This document shows positions 32,703 to 42,920 of a DNA stretch of 64,000 bases, piece after piece. A program made the position numbers and the translations under genes. Source of the stretch: Piliocolobus tephrosceles (Eukaryota > Chordata > Mammalia > Primates > Cercopithecidae). The first letter of the stretch is position 1. Each line of letters begins with the position of its first letter. The notes beneath the pieces are model-generated. The model searched no databases, was not told the origin of the DNA, and saw nothing but the letters and a program-made list of their open reading frames with translations. The stretch lies in contig NC_045437.1 of assembly GCF_002776525.5 (NCBI RefSeq), forward strand, positions 133,914,802 to 133,978,801, given 5' to 3'.

Positions 32703-33719
32703 TTACATTTTGGCATGTTTTTGCAGTGGCTGGTACCAGTTGTTCCTTTCCATGTTTAGGGCTTCCTTCAGGGTCTCTTGTAAGGCAGGCCTGGTGGTGA
32801 CAAAATCTCTAAGCATTTGCTTATCTGTAAAGAATTTTATTTCTCCTTCACTTATGAAACTTAGTTTGGCTGGATATGAAATTCTGGGTTTAAAATTCTT
32901 TTCTTTAAGAACGTTGAATATTGGCCCCCACTCTCTTCTGGCTTGTAGAGTTTCTGCCGAGAGATCTGCTGTCAGTCTGATGGGCTTCCCTTTGTGGGTA
33001 ACCCGACCTTTCTCTCTGGCTGCCCTTAAGATTTTTTCCTTCATTTCAACTTTGGTGAATCTGGCAATTATGTGTCTTGGAGTTGCTCTTCTGGAGGAGT
33101 ATCTTTGTGGCGTTCTCTGTATTTCCTGAATTTGAATGTTGGCCTGCCCTGCTAGGTTGGGGAAGTTCTCCTGGATGATATCCTGTAGAGTGTTTTCCAA
33201 TTTGGTTCCATTTTCCCCCTCACTTTCAGGCACCCCAATCAGACGTAGATTTGGTCTTTTGACATAATCCCATACTTCTTGCAGGCTTTGTTCATTTCTT
33301 TTTCTTCTTTTTTCTTTTGGTTTCTCTTCTCACTTCATTTCATTCATTTGATCCTCAATCGCTGATACTCTTTCTTCCAGTTGATCGAGTCGGTTACTGA
33401 AGCTTGTGCATTTGTCACGTATTTCTCGTGTCATGGTTTTCACCTCTGTCATTTGGTTTATGACCTTCTCTGCATTAATTAGTCTAGCTGTCAATTCTTC
33501 CACTTTTTTTTCAAGATTTTTAGTTTCTTTGCGCTGGGTACGTAATTCCTCCTTTAGCTCTGAGAGGTTTGATGGACTGAAGCCTTCTTCTCTCATCTCA
33601 TCAAAATCATTCTCTGACCAGCTTTGATCCGTTGCTGGCGATGGGCTGTGCTCCTTTGCAGGAGGAGATGCGCTCTTATTTTTTGAATTTCCAGCTTTTC
33701 TGCCCTGCTTTTTCCCCAT
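32703..33719 (-). pseudogene. L1 ORF1: L1 ORF1p (RNA-binding chaperone) with one in-frame stop
   Basis: The frame from ATG at 33719 (MGKKQ) to TAA at 32703 is 339 codons, the canonical 338-residue length with no net indel. Codon 130 (33330-33332) is TGA. The context (MNEMK before it, EE-type residues after) and the CpG position indicate an ancestral CGA arginine changed by C-to-T deamination. The N-terminal part carries the coiled coil that forms the trimer. After the stop come the RRM (with RRATPRHII and REKGRVT) and the C-terminal domain ending in HAKM. ORF1p coats L1 RNA and is needed in cis. The truncated 129-residue product would keep only part of the coiled coil. The 32703-33233 segment could only be made by readthrough or internal initiation. 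Confidence 0.95.
33330..33332 (-). other. Nonsense codon in L1 ORF1 (TGA at codon 130)
   Basis: I translated upstream and downstream in the same frame: both sides stay open, so this is the sole disruption. CGA to TGA is the commonest type of decay in methylated L1 DNA. Confidence 0.9.
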
Positions 33720-34737
33720 CTTTGTGGTTTTATCTGTCACTGGTCTTTGATGATGGTGACGTACTGATGGGGTTTTGATATAGGTGTCCTTCCTGTTTGA
33801 TAGGTTTCCTTCTGACTGTCAGGACCCTCAGCTATAGGTCTGTTGGAGATTGCTTGAGGTCCACTCCAGACCCTGTTTGCCTGGGTATCAGCAGCAGAGG
33901 TTGCAGAAGATAGAATATTGCTGAACAGCGAGTGCACCTGTCTGATTCTTGCTTTGGAAGCTTCCTCTCAGGGGTGTACTCCACCCTGTGAGGTGTGGGG
34001 TGTCAGACTGCCCCTAGTGGGGGATGTCTCCCAGTTAGGCTACTCAGGGGTCAGTGAGCCACTTGAGCAGGCAGACTGCCCCTTCTCAGATCTCAACCTC
34101 CGTGTTGGGAGATCCACTGCTCTCTTCAAAGCTGTCAGACAGAGTCGTTCGCGTTTCACAGGCTTCTACTCCTTTAGCTGAGCCCTGTCCCCAGAGGCGC
34201 AGTCTACAGAGACAGGCAGGTTTCCTTGAGCTGCTGTGAGCTCCACCCAGTTCCAGCTTCCCAGCGGCTTTAGTTACCTACTTAAGCCTCAGCGATGGCG
34301 GGCGCCCCTCCCCCAGCCTCGCTGCTGCCTTGCGGTTAGATTGCCGCAGACTGCTGTGTTAGCAAGGAGAGAGGCTCCGTGGGCGTGGGACCCTCCCGGC
34401 CAGGTGTGGGATACAATCTCCGGTGTGCCGGTGTTACAGCGCAGTATTGGGGTGGGAGTTACCCGATTTTCCAGGTGTTGTGTGTCTCAGTTCCCCTGGC
34501 TAGGAAAAGGGACTCCCTTCCCCCTCGCGCTTCCCAGGTGAGGCGATGCCTCGCCCTGCTTCAGCTCTCGCTGGTCGGGCTGCAGCAGCTGACCAGCACC
34601 GATTGTCCGGCACTCCCAAGTGAGATGACCCCAGTACCTCAGTTGAAAATGCAGAAATCGCCGGTCTTCTGTGTCGTTCGCGCTGGGAGATGGAGACTGA
34701 AGCTGTTCCTATTCGGCCATCTTGCTCCGCCCCCCCC
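33720..34737 (-). promoter_or_regulatory. L1 5' UTR: internal promoter, CpG-rich, with antisense promoter region
   Basis: About 1.0 kb, full length, with the first-base G run (C run at 34730-34739 on +). A YY1 core is present on the - strand at 34715-34723 ('aagatggcc'), the position that sets the L1 transcription start. The half next to the 5' end (about 34260-34735) is rich in CpG compared with the rest of the window. In L1 this region also has an antisense promoter, which would fire rightward (+) here. Activity and methylation cannot be judged from sequence. Confidence 0.85.
34546..34623 (+). CDS. L1 ORF0: L1 antisense ORF0 start frame, truncated (25 codons)
   Basis: An ATG at 34546 on the antisense strand begins MPRPASA, which matches the known primate ORF0 start. 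The frame ends at TGA (34621) after 25 codons, much shorter than the roughly 70 codons of intact ORF0. The later conserved ORF0 part lies in another frame, so this copy is effectively frame-shifted. Recognition of ORF0 is from memory. Confidence 0.6.
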   Translation: MPRPASALAGRAAAADQHRLSGTPK

Positions 34738-34777
34738 CCTTTTGTCCTTTTTAAATGCAGGATCCAATCTAGGATAG
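34625..34777 (+). CDS. ORF0 body frame running across the L1/genome junction (speculative)
   Basis: The ORF0-like stretch (ALPSEM, then PVPQ and MQKSP) lies in an open frame that also extends upstream without ATG to 34379. With the in-frame ATG at 34625 it has 50 codons plus stop. It passes the L1 5' end at 34737 and uses about 13 codons of flanking DNA before stopping. No evidence of translation. Confidence 0.35.
   Translation: MTPVPQLKMQKSPVFCVVRAGRWRLKLFLFGHLAPPPPLLSFLNAGSNLG
34738..34752 (+). repeat. 15-bp target-site duplication, right copy (L1PA)
   Basis: Exact match to 28511-28525. Next to it is 'aaatg', giving the empty-site sequence TTTTT/AAA. Confidence 0.88.
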
Positions 34778-34830
34778 TACAGTGTATGTAGTAACTTGTT
34801 TTCAGGTGTAAAAGGACACATTATATGACT
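34738..34830 (+). repeat. Old LINE-type repeat, right part after the L1PA insertion
   Basis: The block 'atgcaggatccaatctagga', then 'gtagtaacttgttttcagg', continues the repeat on the left at 28295-28525. This supports a single older repeat split by the L1PA. Confidence 0.6.
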
Positions 34831-34839
34831 GTGGCATAT

Positions 34840-35590
34840 AAAAGGAAAGAATGTGGAATTTGTGAGAAAACCCAGGTTTGAATCAGTTTTTGAAGCACCA
34901 TGTGCATAACACTGAAGAAATCAACTAAGCTCTGAGCCTCAATGTTTCTGTTTGCCCAAGAGATATGATAGCCCTGGTGGATTTTTGGCTGTCCAGCATC
35001 TATTTCCCCTTCTTAGCAGATTTCCTTTGGGGGTTTTCTCCTCACTGAATACAGTCCAATAGAGCCATCGAGTCAAGGGGTGCGGAAGGAACCCAATCTG
35101 AAACAACCTGGCAGCCCTGCCTGGGATATGACTCTAGCAAGATAAGGAGGCAGAAACCAGAGTTTCTTCATTGTGATCAGACTCTGCTGGTTCCCAGGAT
35201 TTCTACCTGCAGACCTTCTGAAGCCTTCTTACTTCTCTCCTGTCTCTAGGACCCTTTCCAGCCTCTTGTTAATTTGGGGAGTTTCTGACATCCTTTTAAA
35301 AAAAAAATCCCCTTTTAGGTAATTAATCAGAATGAGTTTCTGTTGTTTACTACCAAAGAACCCTAAATAAGAGGGCAGGTGGAGTAGCTGCTGCTTGGTT
35401 ATTATAAAGATCAAATGAGCTAATATCTACGAAAGCCCATCATTATAAACAGTAGTTGCTGTGAATATCCTAGTGGATAAATACATTCAGATAAAATCCA
35501 TTTGGTCACTCTTTCATTCAAGGAATATTTAAATTCCAAATATTTATAGATGTCAGCCACTATGCTAAAAATAGCAAGTGGTTTAGAATA
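34840..35590. other. Unannotated non-coding DNA
   Basis: No gene or confident repeat recognised. Confidence 0.4.
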
Positions 35591-35748
35591 ATTGTTGGGA
35601 GGAGGGAGAGGATCAGGAAAAATAACTAAAGGATATTAGGCTTATTACCTGGGCGATGAAATAATCGGTGCAACAAACCCCTGTGACACAGTTTACCTAT
35701 ATAACGAACCTGCACATGTACCCCTGAACTTAAAAGTTAAAAAAATTG
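35591..35748 (+). repeat. L1 3'-end fragment (older primate L1)
   Basis: Reads 'gaggatcaggaaaaataact', 'aggcttattacctgggcgat', 'gaaataatcggtgcaacaaa' and 'gtacccctgaacttaaaag', the typical older L1 3' terminus, with a short A-rich end. It is 5'-truncated, hence inactive. Confidence 0.8.
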
Positions 35749-35749
35749 T

Positions 35750-37520
35750 CAAGACAACTCAAAGCTGAAGTGTTCTGTAGTACACCCACCTGTGCAGTGA
35801 GATGGTGGTGTGTGCACAAATGTTGGGGACATTTGGAAGGGCTGGGGTAGGTGTCAGAAAAATTTCTCATGCTTCCTAGAATGGCCGGATGTCTTTCCTC
35901 TGGTCACTAATGCTACGGTAGTACATACATGGAAATTAGACTGGTAACGAACCATGGCTACCATCCATTCTCCCTCTACCAGCCAGCAACATGGTGATCA
36001 GCTCGAGAGAATCAAGGCTGCTGTTCCTTGGCACTAAGTAAATGGCATCTTTTTCTTGTGCTGCAACCAGGATTGGGCTCATATCAACACAGCTTGTCAG
36101 CAAATAGCAATTTATGACACAAGTTGATGCGGAGGGAAAGGAGGGTCAGTAAATGGAACCTTTATACATTTTCCTGGTAGAGGCTGCCTATTTTACCAAG
36201 TACATTATCTGCTGTCTTCTTCAATGTGCAACTTTGGTAACAGTCACATTTTGGGCCCATTCAAAGTTGAGGAAAAAGAGTCTCTGATAGCTATTCAGTT
36301 CAGTGACATAATGCCAACACAAGTTGAGTTTTACGCCTTCAGTAAAGAGCTCACCTCCCCTTTTCTCTTTGTTCTGTCTCATGATCCTTGCCAAGTGGTT
36401 TTCAGAGAGGAAAAGAAAATAACATGAAATGAAAAGATGGGAAGCAAGGAAAGCCTGTTTCACTTGAATGTGTCTCTTTAATTCTGCTGATTTTTAGACC
36501 ACCTCCATCCCAATCTGAGACCCCCACATTTGTGCTGGGTGGGAAGAATGCATTAAGATGTTACAGTCCTGTTAAGAGCTACTATTGTGTGGCTTGGTTT
36601 CCTATAATTCTGTCCTCATGTTCCTCAGCCCCTAGCCTGCCCTGCCTTTTCTGCTTAATCTGTCTTCCCACTTTGTCACAGTGGTATATTTCTATAAATC
36701 CATTATTTCTCTGCATGCCAGTTCCCAGGAGATTGTAGCATTGTCTGGTGAGGCATGAGCATATCTGGAGCTGCTGATTACTGAAGCAGGTGCCTCTGAT
36801 GGACGGTCACTGTGCAAAGAGCTGCTTGGAGCATGGAATATCCTTGAAAAATGGGACTGCCCCAAGAGGGAATCAGACACGTTAATAAATCACAGCCACG
36901 GTTGTTAAATTCTGACAGCGGCTGACAATGGTAAAAGAAATGGTCAGTTTTAAGGACTGGCCCTGTGAAGTCCTTAAAGATCAAATTCTCTTGTAGCTTT
37001 GGCTCTGCCTATAGAATTTCTAAAAGCAAAGCTGATCAGAGATTCAAGCAGAGCTATCGCCAATTACTCAAAGGAGTTACTCAAATTGGTTACCTCCAAG
37101 CACCTTGCTTAAATCATTTGATGGATCTAAAGGAAATTTAATAATCAGCTGTTGCTTTGTCCCCTAGACACTTACAAACCTGTCAGCATCTGAGTAAGCT
37201 TTGTATCAAGTACTATGGCTGTTCTGTGTTCAGCAGGGATTCTGTTCAAGGATGAAGACAGCTGGGACCCATGGTGTGCAAGATACTAGCCTGCCTAGAG
37301 AGACTATCCATCAGGATTCTACTGCTAAATGAGACAGTGTTTGTGCTAATCACAAAGCAACCTTGGCTTCTACCAGGGCTGGAGGGCAAACTAGGAAAAA
37401 GGTAGGAGAGCAGTGCCTTTGCAGATTACCATAGTCCTGACATTTTCTGGGTACATGCCTTATGGAGAGGCCCAGAGATGAAATGACCATGTGAGGCACA
37501 GGCTAACCTAGGGGTCTTTA
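35750..37520. other. Repeat-poor non-coding DNA
   Basis: No gene or confident repeat recognised. ORFs overlap on both strands at 36221-36463, consistent with chance. Part (36700-37220) has no recognised repeat and may be unique or conserved. Confidence 0.4.
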
Positions 37521-37524
37521 GATT

Positions 37525-37735
37525 TATACAAATCTGAATTCGAATGGCAGCTGAGCCATTTACATGCAATATGACCTTGGATTAACAAATTCCATAACCT
37601 CTCTAGGTCTTAGTTTCCTCATCAATGAAATGAGGATACAAATAGAACCTACCTCATAAAACTGTTTTGAAGATTAAATAGATGTAAAGTGTTTTACACA
37701 TTGTTCAATATATAGTAGCTGCTATTCTTAGTAAT
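37525..37735 (+). repeat. MIR SINE
   Basis: Forward MIR blocks: 'gcaatatgaccttggatta', 'acctctctaggtcttagttt', 'cctcatcaatgaaatgagga' and 'tagaacctacctcataaaac'. Well preserved. Confidence 0.8.
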
Positions 37736-37759
37736 TCATGGAAGAGTAAAATTCTTTCA

Positions 37760-37965
37760 AAAGTGTTTTTTTAAAACTTTTATTTTAGGTTCAGAGGTAT
37801 ACGTGCAGGTTTGTTATTTAAGTAAACTCATGATAAGCCTAGCACCCAATGGTTACTTTTTCTGCTCCTCTCCCTCCTCCTGCCCTCCACCCTCAGGAAA
37901 GCCCCAGTGTCTGTTGTTCCCTTCTTTGTGTCTACATCATTTAGCTCTCATTAAAGTGTTTTTAT
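37760..37965 (-). repeat. L1 3'-end fragment
   Basis: On the + strand the reverse of an L1 3' end is visible: 'aacttttattttaggttcag', 'gtgcaggtttgttatttaag', then a pyrimidine-rich 'ctcctctccctcctcctgcc' tract and 'aaagccccagtgtctgttgt'. 5'-truncated and inactive. Confidence 0.8.
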
Positions 37966-39020
37966 TCACTTAGAAGAAAAAACGTGTATGTCAGGCCTCA
38001 TGGCATAAAATAACATCAGCCCAACTTGACTTCACTTCAGTAAACATTTGTTAAGTAGGTACTGTAGATACTGGTTACTGCCAAGAAACTAAAGTAAATG
38101 ACAATATCCCCAACCGTACTGTAAGCTTCTTGACAAGGCATGCGTGCATGAGGTAAGCTTAGGAAGGGTTTCAAGGCAGCACATAAGCAAGCTGGAGGGT
38201 CTGTGGATAGTGAAATACCCTATATCCCTAGGAGCTACAAACCGAGGCAAAAAGATACTTATCAGGATTGCTGATGGCTCTTTCTACTCTACAGCACTCT
38301 GCAGCATGCTTTGTCTAATGTTTGGGAAACTTCTACAGCATTCTAGACAGCATATGCCTAACTCCATTTCCCTGCAGGAAAGAAGCATAAGAAACTACAA
38401 GGATCTAGGACAAAATAGAGCAACACTGACAACTTTCTAGCTTATATCCACCTCCATCAACTTTTTTTCTACCATCTTCCACCTCTCCCTTTCCACTGTC
38501 TTAACACAAGCCTAAGCCTGACTTCTTTGGATAAGAGCTGCCCTTGGCCGAGTAGCCCACTTGAGTTCTTACCCTGCCATGCATCTCCCCTGGATTCTGG
38601 AGCAGCTGACTCCACTCTACCACCCATTTCCTTTCAGCATCTGCCCCTTTCCTTTAAGGGGTTTCTAAACTTCTGCTTTCAAGGTGAATGATAACTACCC
38701 CTTTGAGAAACTTTTCTTTCCCTCTAAGCTTCTATATCTGACTTCTTTGTCAGCTCTGCTTCTTCCTTCTATTCCCTAAATGCATGTATATCTTTTTCAC
38801 TCTGTTTTTCTTTCTCTTCTGCAGATGATATCCACTGCAGCCCTGTCTTCGCTCCCTAGTACTCCTGCTCTATTGATTACTAGACATTTCAACTCACTGG
38901 GTTTTCTGCTACTTCAAAGAAAACTAAAAACTGAAATTATCCCGTTTTAAGCCCCAACCACCCCCCATAACTTTCCTATTTCTTTAGAAACATTCCTGAT
39001 TCTTTTAGGCTTGACATCTC
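37966..39020. other. Unannotated non-coding DNA
   Basis: No gene or confident repeat recognised. Pyrimidine-rich in places (38450-38830). Confidence 0.4.
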
Positions 39021-39024
39021 AGAA

Positions 39025-39385
39025 TGGTGTTATTCATTCAGTGGATACTGACTGTGATGTATTAGAGGCTGGTAAATGTAGACTGTCCTGGTCTTTTCCC
39101 AGCCTGCTGGGGGAAAGGAACAACTCAGCATGGAAATACAATACAGATGAATAATTGCTGTGATTGTATTAAAGCCTGAAATCAGTTTGGGGGTTCACAG
39201 GAGCCTTACAAAAGGAGATGATATCTAAACTGAGACCCAAAGAGTAAGAAGCAGTTATAGATAAAAGGGATACGGAAGTGTTCCAAACAGAGGACTGTTC
39301 AAAGACCATCCAGGAAGAGAAAGCATTTGAGATTCTGGAAATAATTCACCATAGCTGGAATCTATAGCGCAGAGGAGCAAAACAG
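39025..39385 (-). repeat. L2 LINE fragment
   Basis: Reverse L2-like order including 'acaggagccttacaaaagga', 'ctgagacccaaagagtaaga' and 'caaacagaggactgttcaaa'. Inactive. Confidence 0.5.
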
Positions 39386-39441
39386 ATGTGCGAAAGACTA
39401 TTCAGGTGTGAGAGACTATTCAAGGTGTGAAAGACTATTCA
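39385..39441 (+). repeat. Three-copy tandem repeat, 18-20 bp unit
   Basis: Units at 39385-39404, 39405-39423 and 39424-39441 each contain 'gtg(a/c)ga(a/g)agactattca' with one or two changes. A small private minisatellite-like expansion. Confidence 0.85.
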
Positions 39442-39684
39442 GCTCTCATCAAAAGCATCCATGACCATGACCTCCTGGGAGGAGCTCATGCTGCCTACAG
39501 CAGTGTTACACTTTCTTTTTTGTCATAGCATCCTTACTTCATCATCTTCCCCACCTCTACTACCCAGAATGCCATCAACCTTTCTACGGTTCCCTAACTC
39601 CCGGTGACATTAACTCTAGTGTAGACCACAGAGCACTAACTAGTTTGGTAATTCATAACGTCATGTGTGGAAATGTACTTATTC

Positions 39685-39835
39685 ATTCATTTATTATTCA
39701 AATGTTGTTAATGACCTACTATGTGCAGGGCCCTGTACTTAGTACCACATGGGAATAAACATGACAAACTTCATCCCTGGCTTATGAATCTACAGTTTTG
39801 TACATGAGACAATCAACTAGTGAACATATGAGTTA
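39685..39835 (-). repeat. L2 LINE 3'-end fragment
   Basis: Reverse L2 3' end: 'gacctactatgtgcagggcc', 'ctgtacttagtaccacatgg' and 'gaataaacatgacaaact'. Confidence 0.7.
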
Positions 39836-39994
39836 AAATTTGTTGAGCTGTCATTTTTGTAGTTTGGTCTCAACTTTTTGTGGAATCTCACTGAATTAAT
39901 CTTAAACTCCTGAAAGTTTCCCTTGAATTAGAATACCGATGTCATTCCATTAGATGTCTCTGTGTGCTGGTACTCTGTCTACCAAATATTGTAG

Positions 39995-40145
39995 AGGCCT
40001 TATGAGATGAATCAATTATGATTTGTCTTTTCAGATGGAACAACTGAGCATCCAGGAGTTAAGGAGAGTTGCTCAAGATCACGTCACTGTGTAGTGGCAG
40101 ATCCAGGGATTTCACTCAGGTCTATGCAAATCCAAAGCTCAAGGT
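39995..40145 (-). repeat. MIR SINE fragment
   Basis: Reverse MIR core: 'ttttcagatggaacaactga', 'gttgctcaagatcacgtcac' and 'agtggcagatccagggattt'. Confidence 0.7.
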
Positions 40146-40377
40146 ACTCTATAGGGACTTAGATGCTTTGTAACTGCTGACTTTGTCATTCCTCTTAATT
40201 AACTTACCAGGAAGTTTTTTTGTTTTTGTCTAATAAAGACATTTAGACCTGTGTCAGGCCAGAGAAATAGAAGAAGTTCTATAACTCAGCAAAATACAAT
40301 GTTGGCTACAGAATTGCTCATCCCTTCTCTTAGGATTAACCCCACATCAGCTGACTTGGATTTAATCTTATTTATCT

Positions 40378-40470
40378 CTCCTTCAACAAATATTTACTAG
40401 CTTCCATGTATTAGGCACTGTGTTTGACACTGGGGATACAATGTTCGCATGATGCTTTTGGCTAATTATG
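40378..40470 (-). repeat. L2 LINE 3'-end fragment
   Basis: Reverse L2 tail: 'atatttactagcttccatgt', 'attaggcactgtgtttgaca' and 'ctggggatacaatg'. Confidence 0.7.
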
Positions 40471-40479
40471 GATACAAAC

Positions 40480-42200
40480 ATGAAGGAAATACACCTAAAA
40501 GTGAATGTGCAACAAAAGCAGAAGTAAATGGGCCTGTGTCTGTTTCAAAAGCTTATGTAGTTTATCAACTGAATAAAATCTTACAACATGAACAATCCTA
40601 CATTCAGGTGTTTCCTACAATCTAATGTGATTCATTTGATAGAACTAAACATCTATATATCTTGGACATCTGTTTCCTTTAAGGCTTGGCTATCCACTCA
40701 CTCAGATCACCCCACTCCATTCTGTCAGAGAAACATTAGTGAAATCATGCCTTTCCCTTCCATAACTTACCTATTTCACTGTAATGTCTCAACTGTTTTA
40801 ATATCCTTTTCTTTCTCGGGGATTGTAAGTTAAACTTCCTGTGTGAATGTGTGCTAAGAAGAGGACGCACGGGAATGGGAAATGCTGGTATCAGCTTTGC
40901 TTAATGCCCCTTAATCTACTGTGTGCATGTGTACATTCTATGTCAATACTTTGGAGACCCTTGGTACTAATGTTGCTTCCAAAGTCATTACTAAGTGTTC
41001 TCAAGTGTAAACTAAGCCTCCCCTGGTCCTTGACCCCCAATACCACAAAGGCCTGAAGAACCCAGCCCCTGCTGATCAAATGATATCCTCCAACTCTCTT
41101 CACAGTTGGATATGCTGGTTTCTTCCTACATTTCCAATCAGTTTTCTCCTTAGAACTTTAATGTTCCTTGTCCATACTACATTCTTTTTCTTTGCCTTGG
41201 TCACTGTGTTAACCCTAAGGCAAGTCTGAAGTATACTGCCTTTTCGACAGAAGCTGAACAGACTTTTGCATTTATACAGTTTGATTTTGTAGAACAGGGG
41301 GCAAGTGAAAGTCAACAGATTTGTGTTTCATTACTTCTTTCAGCCTAAAAGTTGTTTTCCGCATAATTTTATTCTTGCTACTTGTCCACATTAGAACCTA
41401 TTTAACTTGTACACTTCTGCTCATGCCTTCCAGAATCTTATTTTTAAATATTCAGATGCCCATAATATCCTATGTGAAAACAGCATTTTATTTCTCAAAG
41501 AGAAGAAACCTATATATTTACTACTTGTACATTTCATGCTATTATAGCTGTGGCAACAGCTATAATTGGCCACAGCTATGTATTTTTAATTACAGTGACA
41601 TTCTACATTATCTTTTCTCTTCTTTTTAAGGTATAAATCCTTGAATAAGTCAGTAACGTGTCATATTTGACCCTTTGTAAGTCAGTTCCTGAGAAATATA
41701 CCGGACAGAAAAGGCACCTCACTTTTTACCCTTTTTGTGTAGACTCTAAGCAGGTTTTCATTAAATCCAGTGGCTGAGAACATGTTGCTTTAGGTACAGT
41801 AAACTCCTTCATTGTGCTAGCTCTCAGTTAAATAAAAGCCTGCTGAGATTATATTTTCACTTTCATAATAGCATTTGCTTTGGCAACGTCATTTGACATA
41901 AGCCATTTTTACATGGACAACTTAGAACTTTTTCATCAGTAACCTCAAATTGGGAATAAATCAAGAATATGAATTATGATATCTTTAAAAAACCATTCTA
42001 ATGATGACTATGGTAGAGTTTCTTTTAATTTGCAATTATGTGTGTTCTCCCCCCCATCATCTATAGGTTGAAATCCAAACTTATTGGCATGACATTCAAG
42101 ACTCTTTATCATCCAGCCCTAATGTTCTTCTCCAGCATCAAACATAATCATCTATTACTCTCCGCCCTAAAACCTTGTTGACACTTTCATCATACTTCCA
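40480..42200. other. Unannotated AT-rich non-coding DNA
   Basis: No gene or confident repeat was recognised apart from the inverted repeat cluster at 41541-41579. ORFs up to 102 codons (41321-41629, +) lack domains. Confidence 0.4.
41541..41579. repeat. Two overlapping perfect 11-bp inverted repeats (three-arm structure)
   Basis: Arms 41541-41551 and 41556-41566 ('attatagctgt' / 'acagctataat') are perfect complements with a 4-nt loop. Arms 41544-41554 and 41569-41579 ('atagctgtggc' / 'gccacagctat') are also perfect, with a 14-nt loop. The left arms overlap, so the two hairpins are mutually exclusive. Confidence 0.9.
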
Positions 42201-42204
42201 ACAT

Positions 42205-42920
42205 ATTGATACAGAAGGGCTGTTCTCCCCGTTAAAACCCACCCTTAAGCCTGAACCACAGCACTAAGTGAAAACAGCTGACCCCATTTTTCCATCTAAA
42301 TGCTGCTTTTGGCTTGCCCCACCCTTATCCTGTGCCCATAAAAGACTTCAGCTGGCAGAGCAACACCAGTGGCCGTGAGGAGAGGATACGAGCAACTAAG
42401 CCTTGGAGACTACAGATAGGTGCGGCTAACTTCAGACGGTGTGGTTTCAGAGAGGGGCCTGGATGGAGATGGCTGGGCTTCCGGGAGAGATCACCTTCCC
42501 ATCCCCTTTCCAGCCTTTCTGCTGAGAGCCACCACCACTCAGTAAAGTCTTCCGCATTCATCACGTTTCAAACAGTTCCTGTGACCTGATTCTTCCTGAA
42601 TGCCAGACAAGAACCTGGGTGCTGAGAGGACAGTGGCTGACTCTGATCCCCTACTGAGCTGACTGGCACTTGGCCCTCCACAGATGGCAGAGTTGAATGA
42701 CCTTTGGCTATACCATGCTTGGACACTGCTGCGGGCCCCACAGAAAGCCTGTTCCTGCCAGAGGCACGACCGGCTGGTCCCAGTGTTCCTTCACTCTGGT
42801 TCCCACACTCACTCGCTGGCACACTCCCTCCCATGAGGAGTGGCTAGTGGCAAGCTGAGTGAAATGAGTCACTCCAGTTCCTGCCCATAAAGGGGGTCAA
42901 GGAAACTATCCCGTCTCAGC
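42205..42920 (+). mobile_element. Probable ERV LTR
   Basis: A GC-richer block has LTR-like features: a TATA-like CATAAAAG at 42337-42344, an 'agtaaagtc' possible polyadenylation site near 42541, then a long U5-like region ending with 'gggtcaaggaaactatcccg'. The boundaries and class are not certain, and no internal viral genes were seen. Confidence 0.5.

Larger units (their letters stand above)
28526..34737 (-). mobile_element. L1PA: Full-length LINE-1 (L1PA, primate lineage)
   Basis: The element has, on the - strand: a 5' G run, a full 5' UTR of about 1.0 kb, ORF1, a 63-bp spacer, ORF2, a 3' UTR and an A-rich tail. It is flanked by an exact 15-bp duplication. The pre-insertion site reads TTTTT/AAA on the + strand, the expected L1 endonuclease target. 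Its 3' UTR lacks the human-specific Ta-type end and its ORF1 N-terminal half differs from that of young human L1. I therefore place it in an older hominoid/catarrhine subfamily, roughly L1PA3 to L1PA6 (from memory). ORF2 is uninterrupted; ORF1 has one stop. Transposition in cis needs both proteins, so it is predicted non-autonomous. Confidence 0.95.

Noticed and set aside
28651..34181. Many + strand ORFs of 60-150 codons
   Set aside because: They are antisense shadows of the L1 ORF1 and ORF2 reading frames and the L1 5' UTR.
34260..34735. CpG island of a host gene
   Set aside because: The CpG-rich sequence is fully inside the L1 5' UTR.
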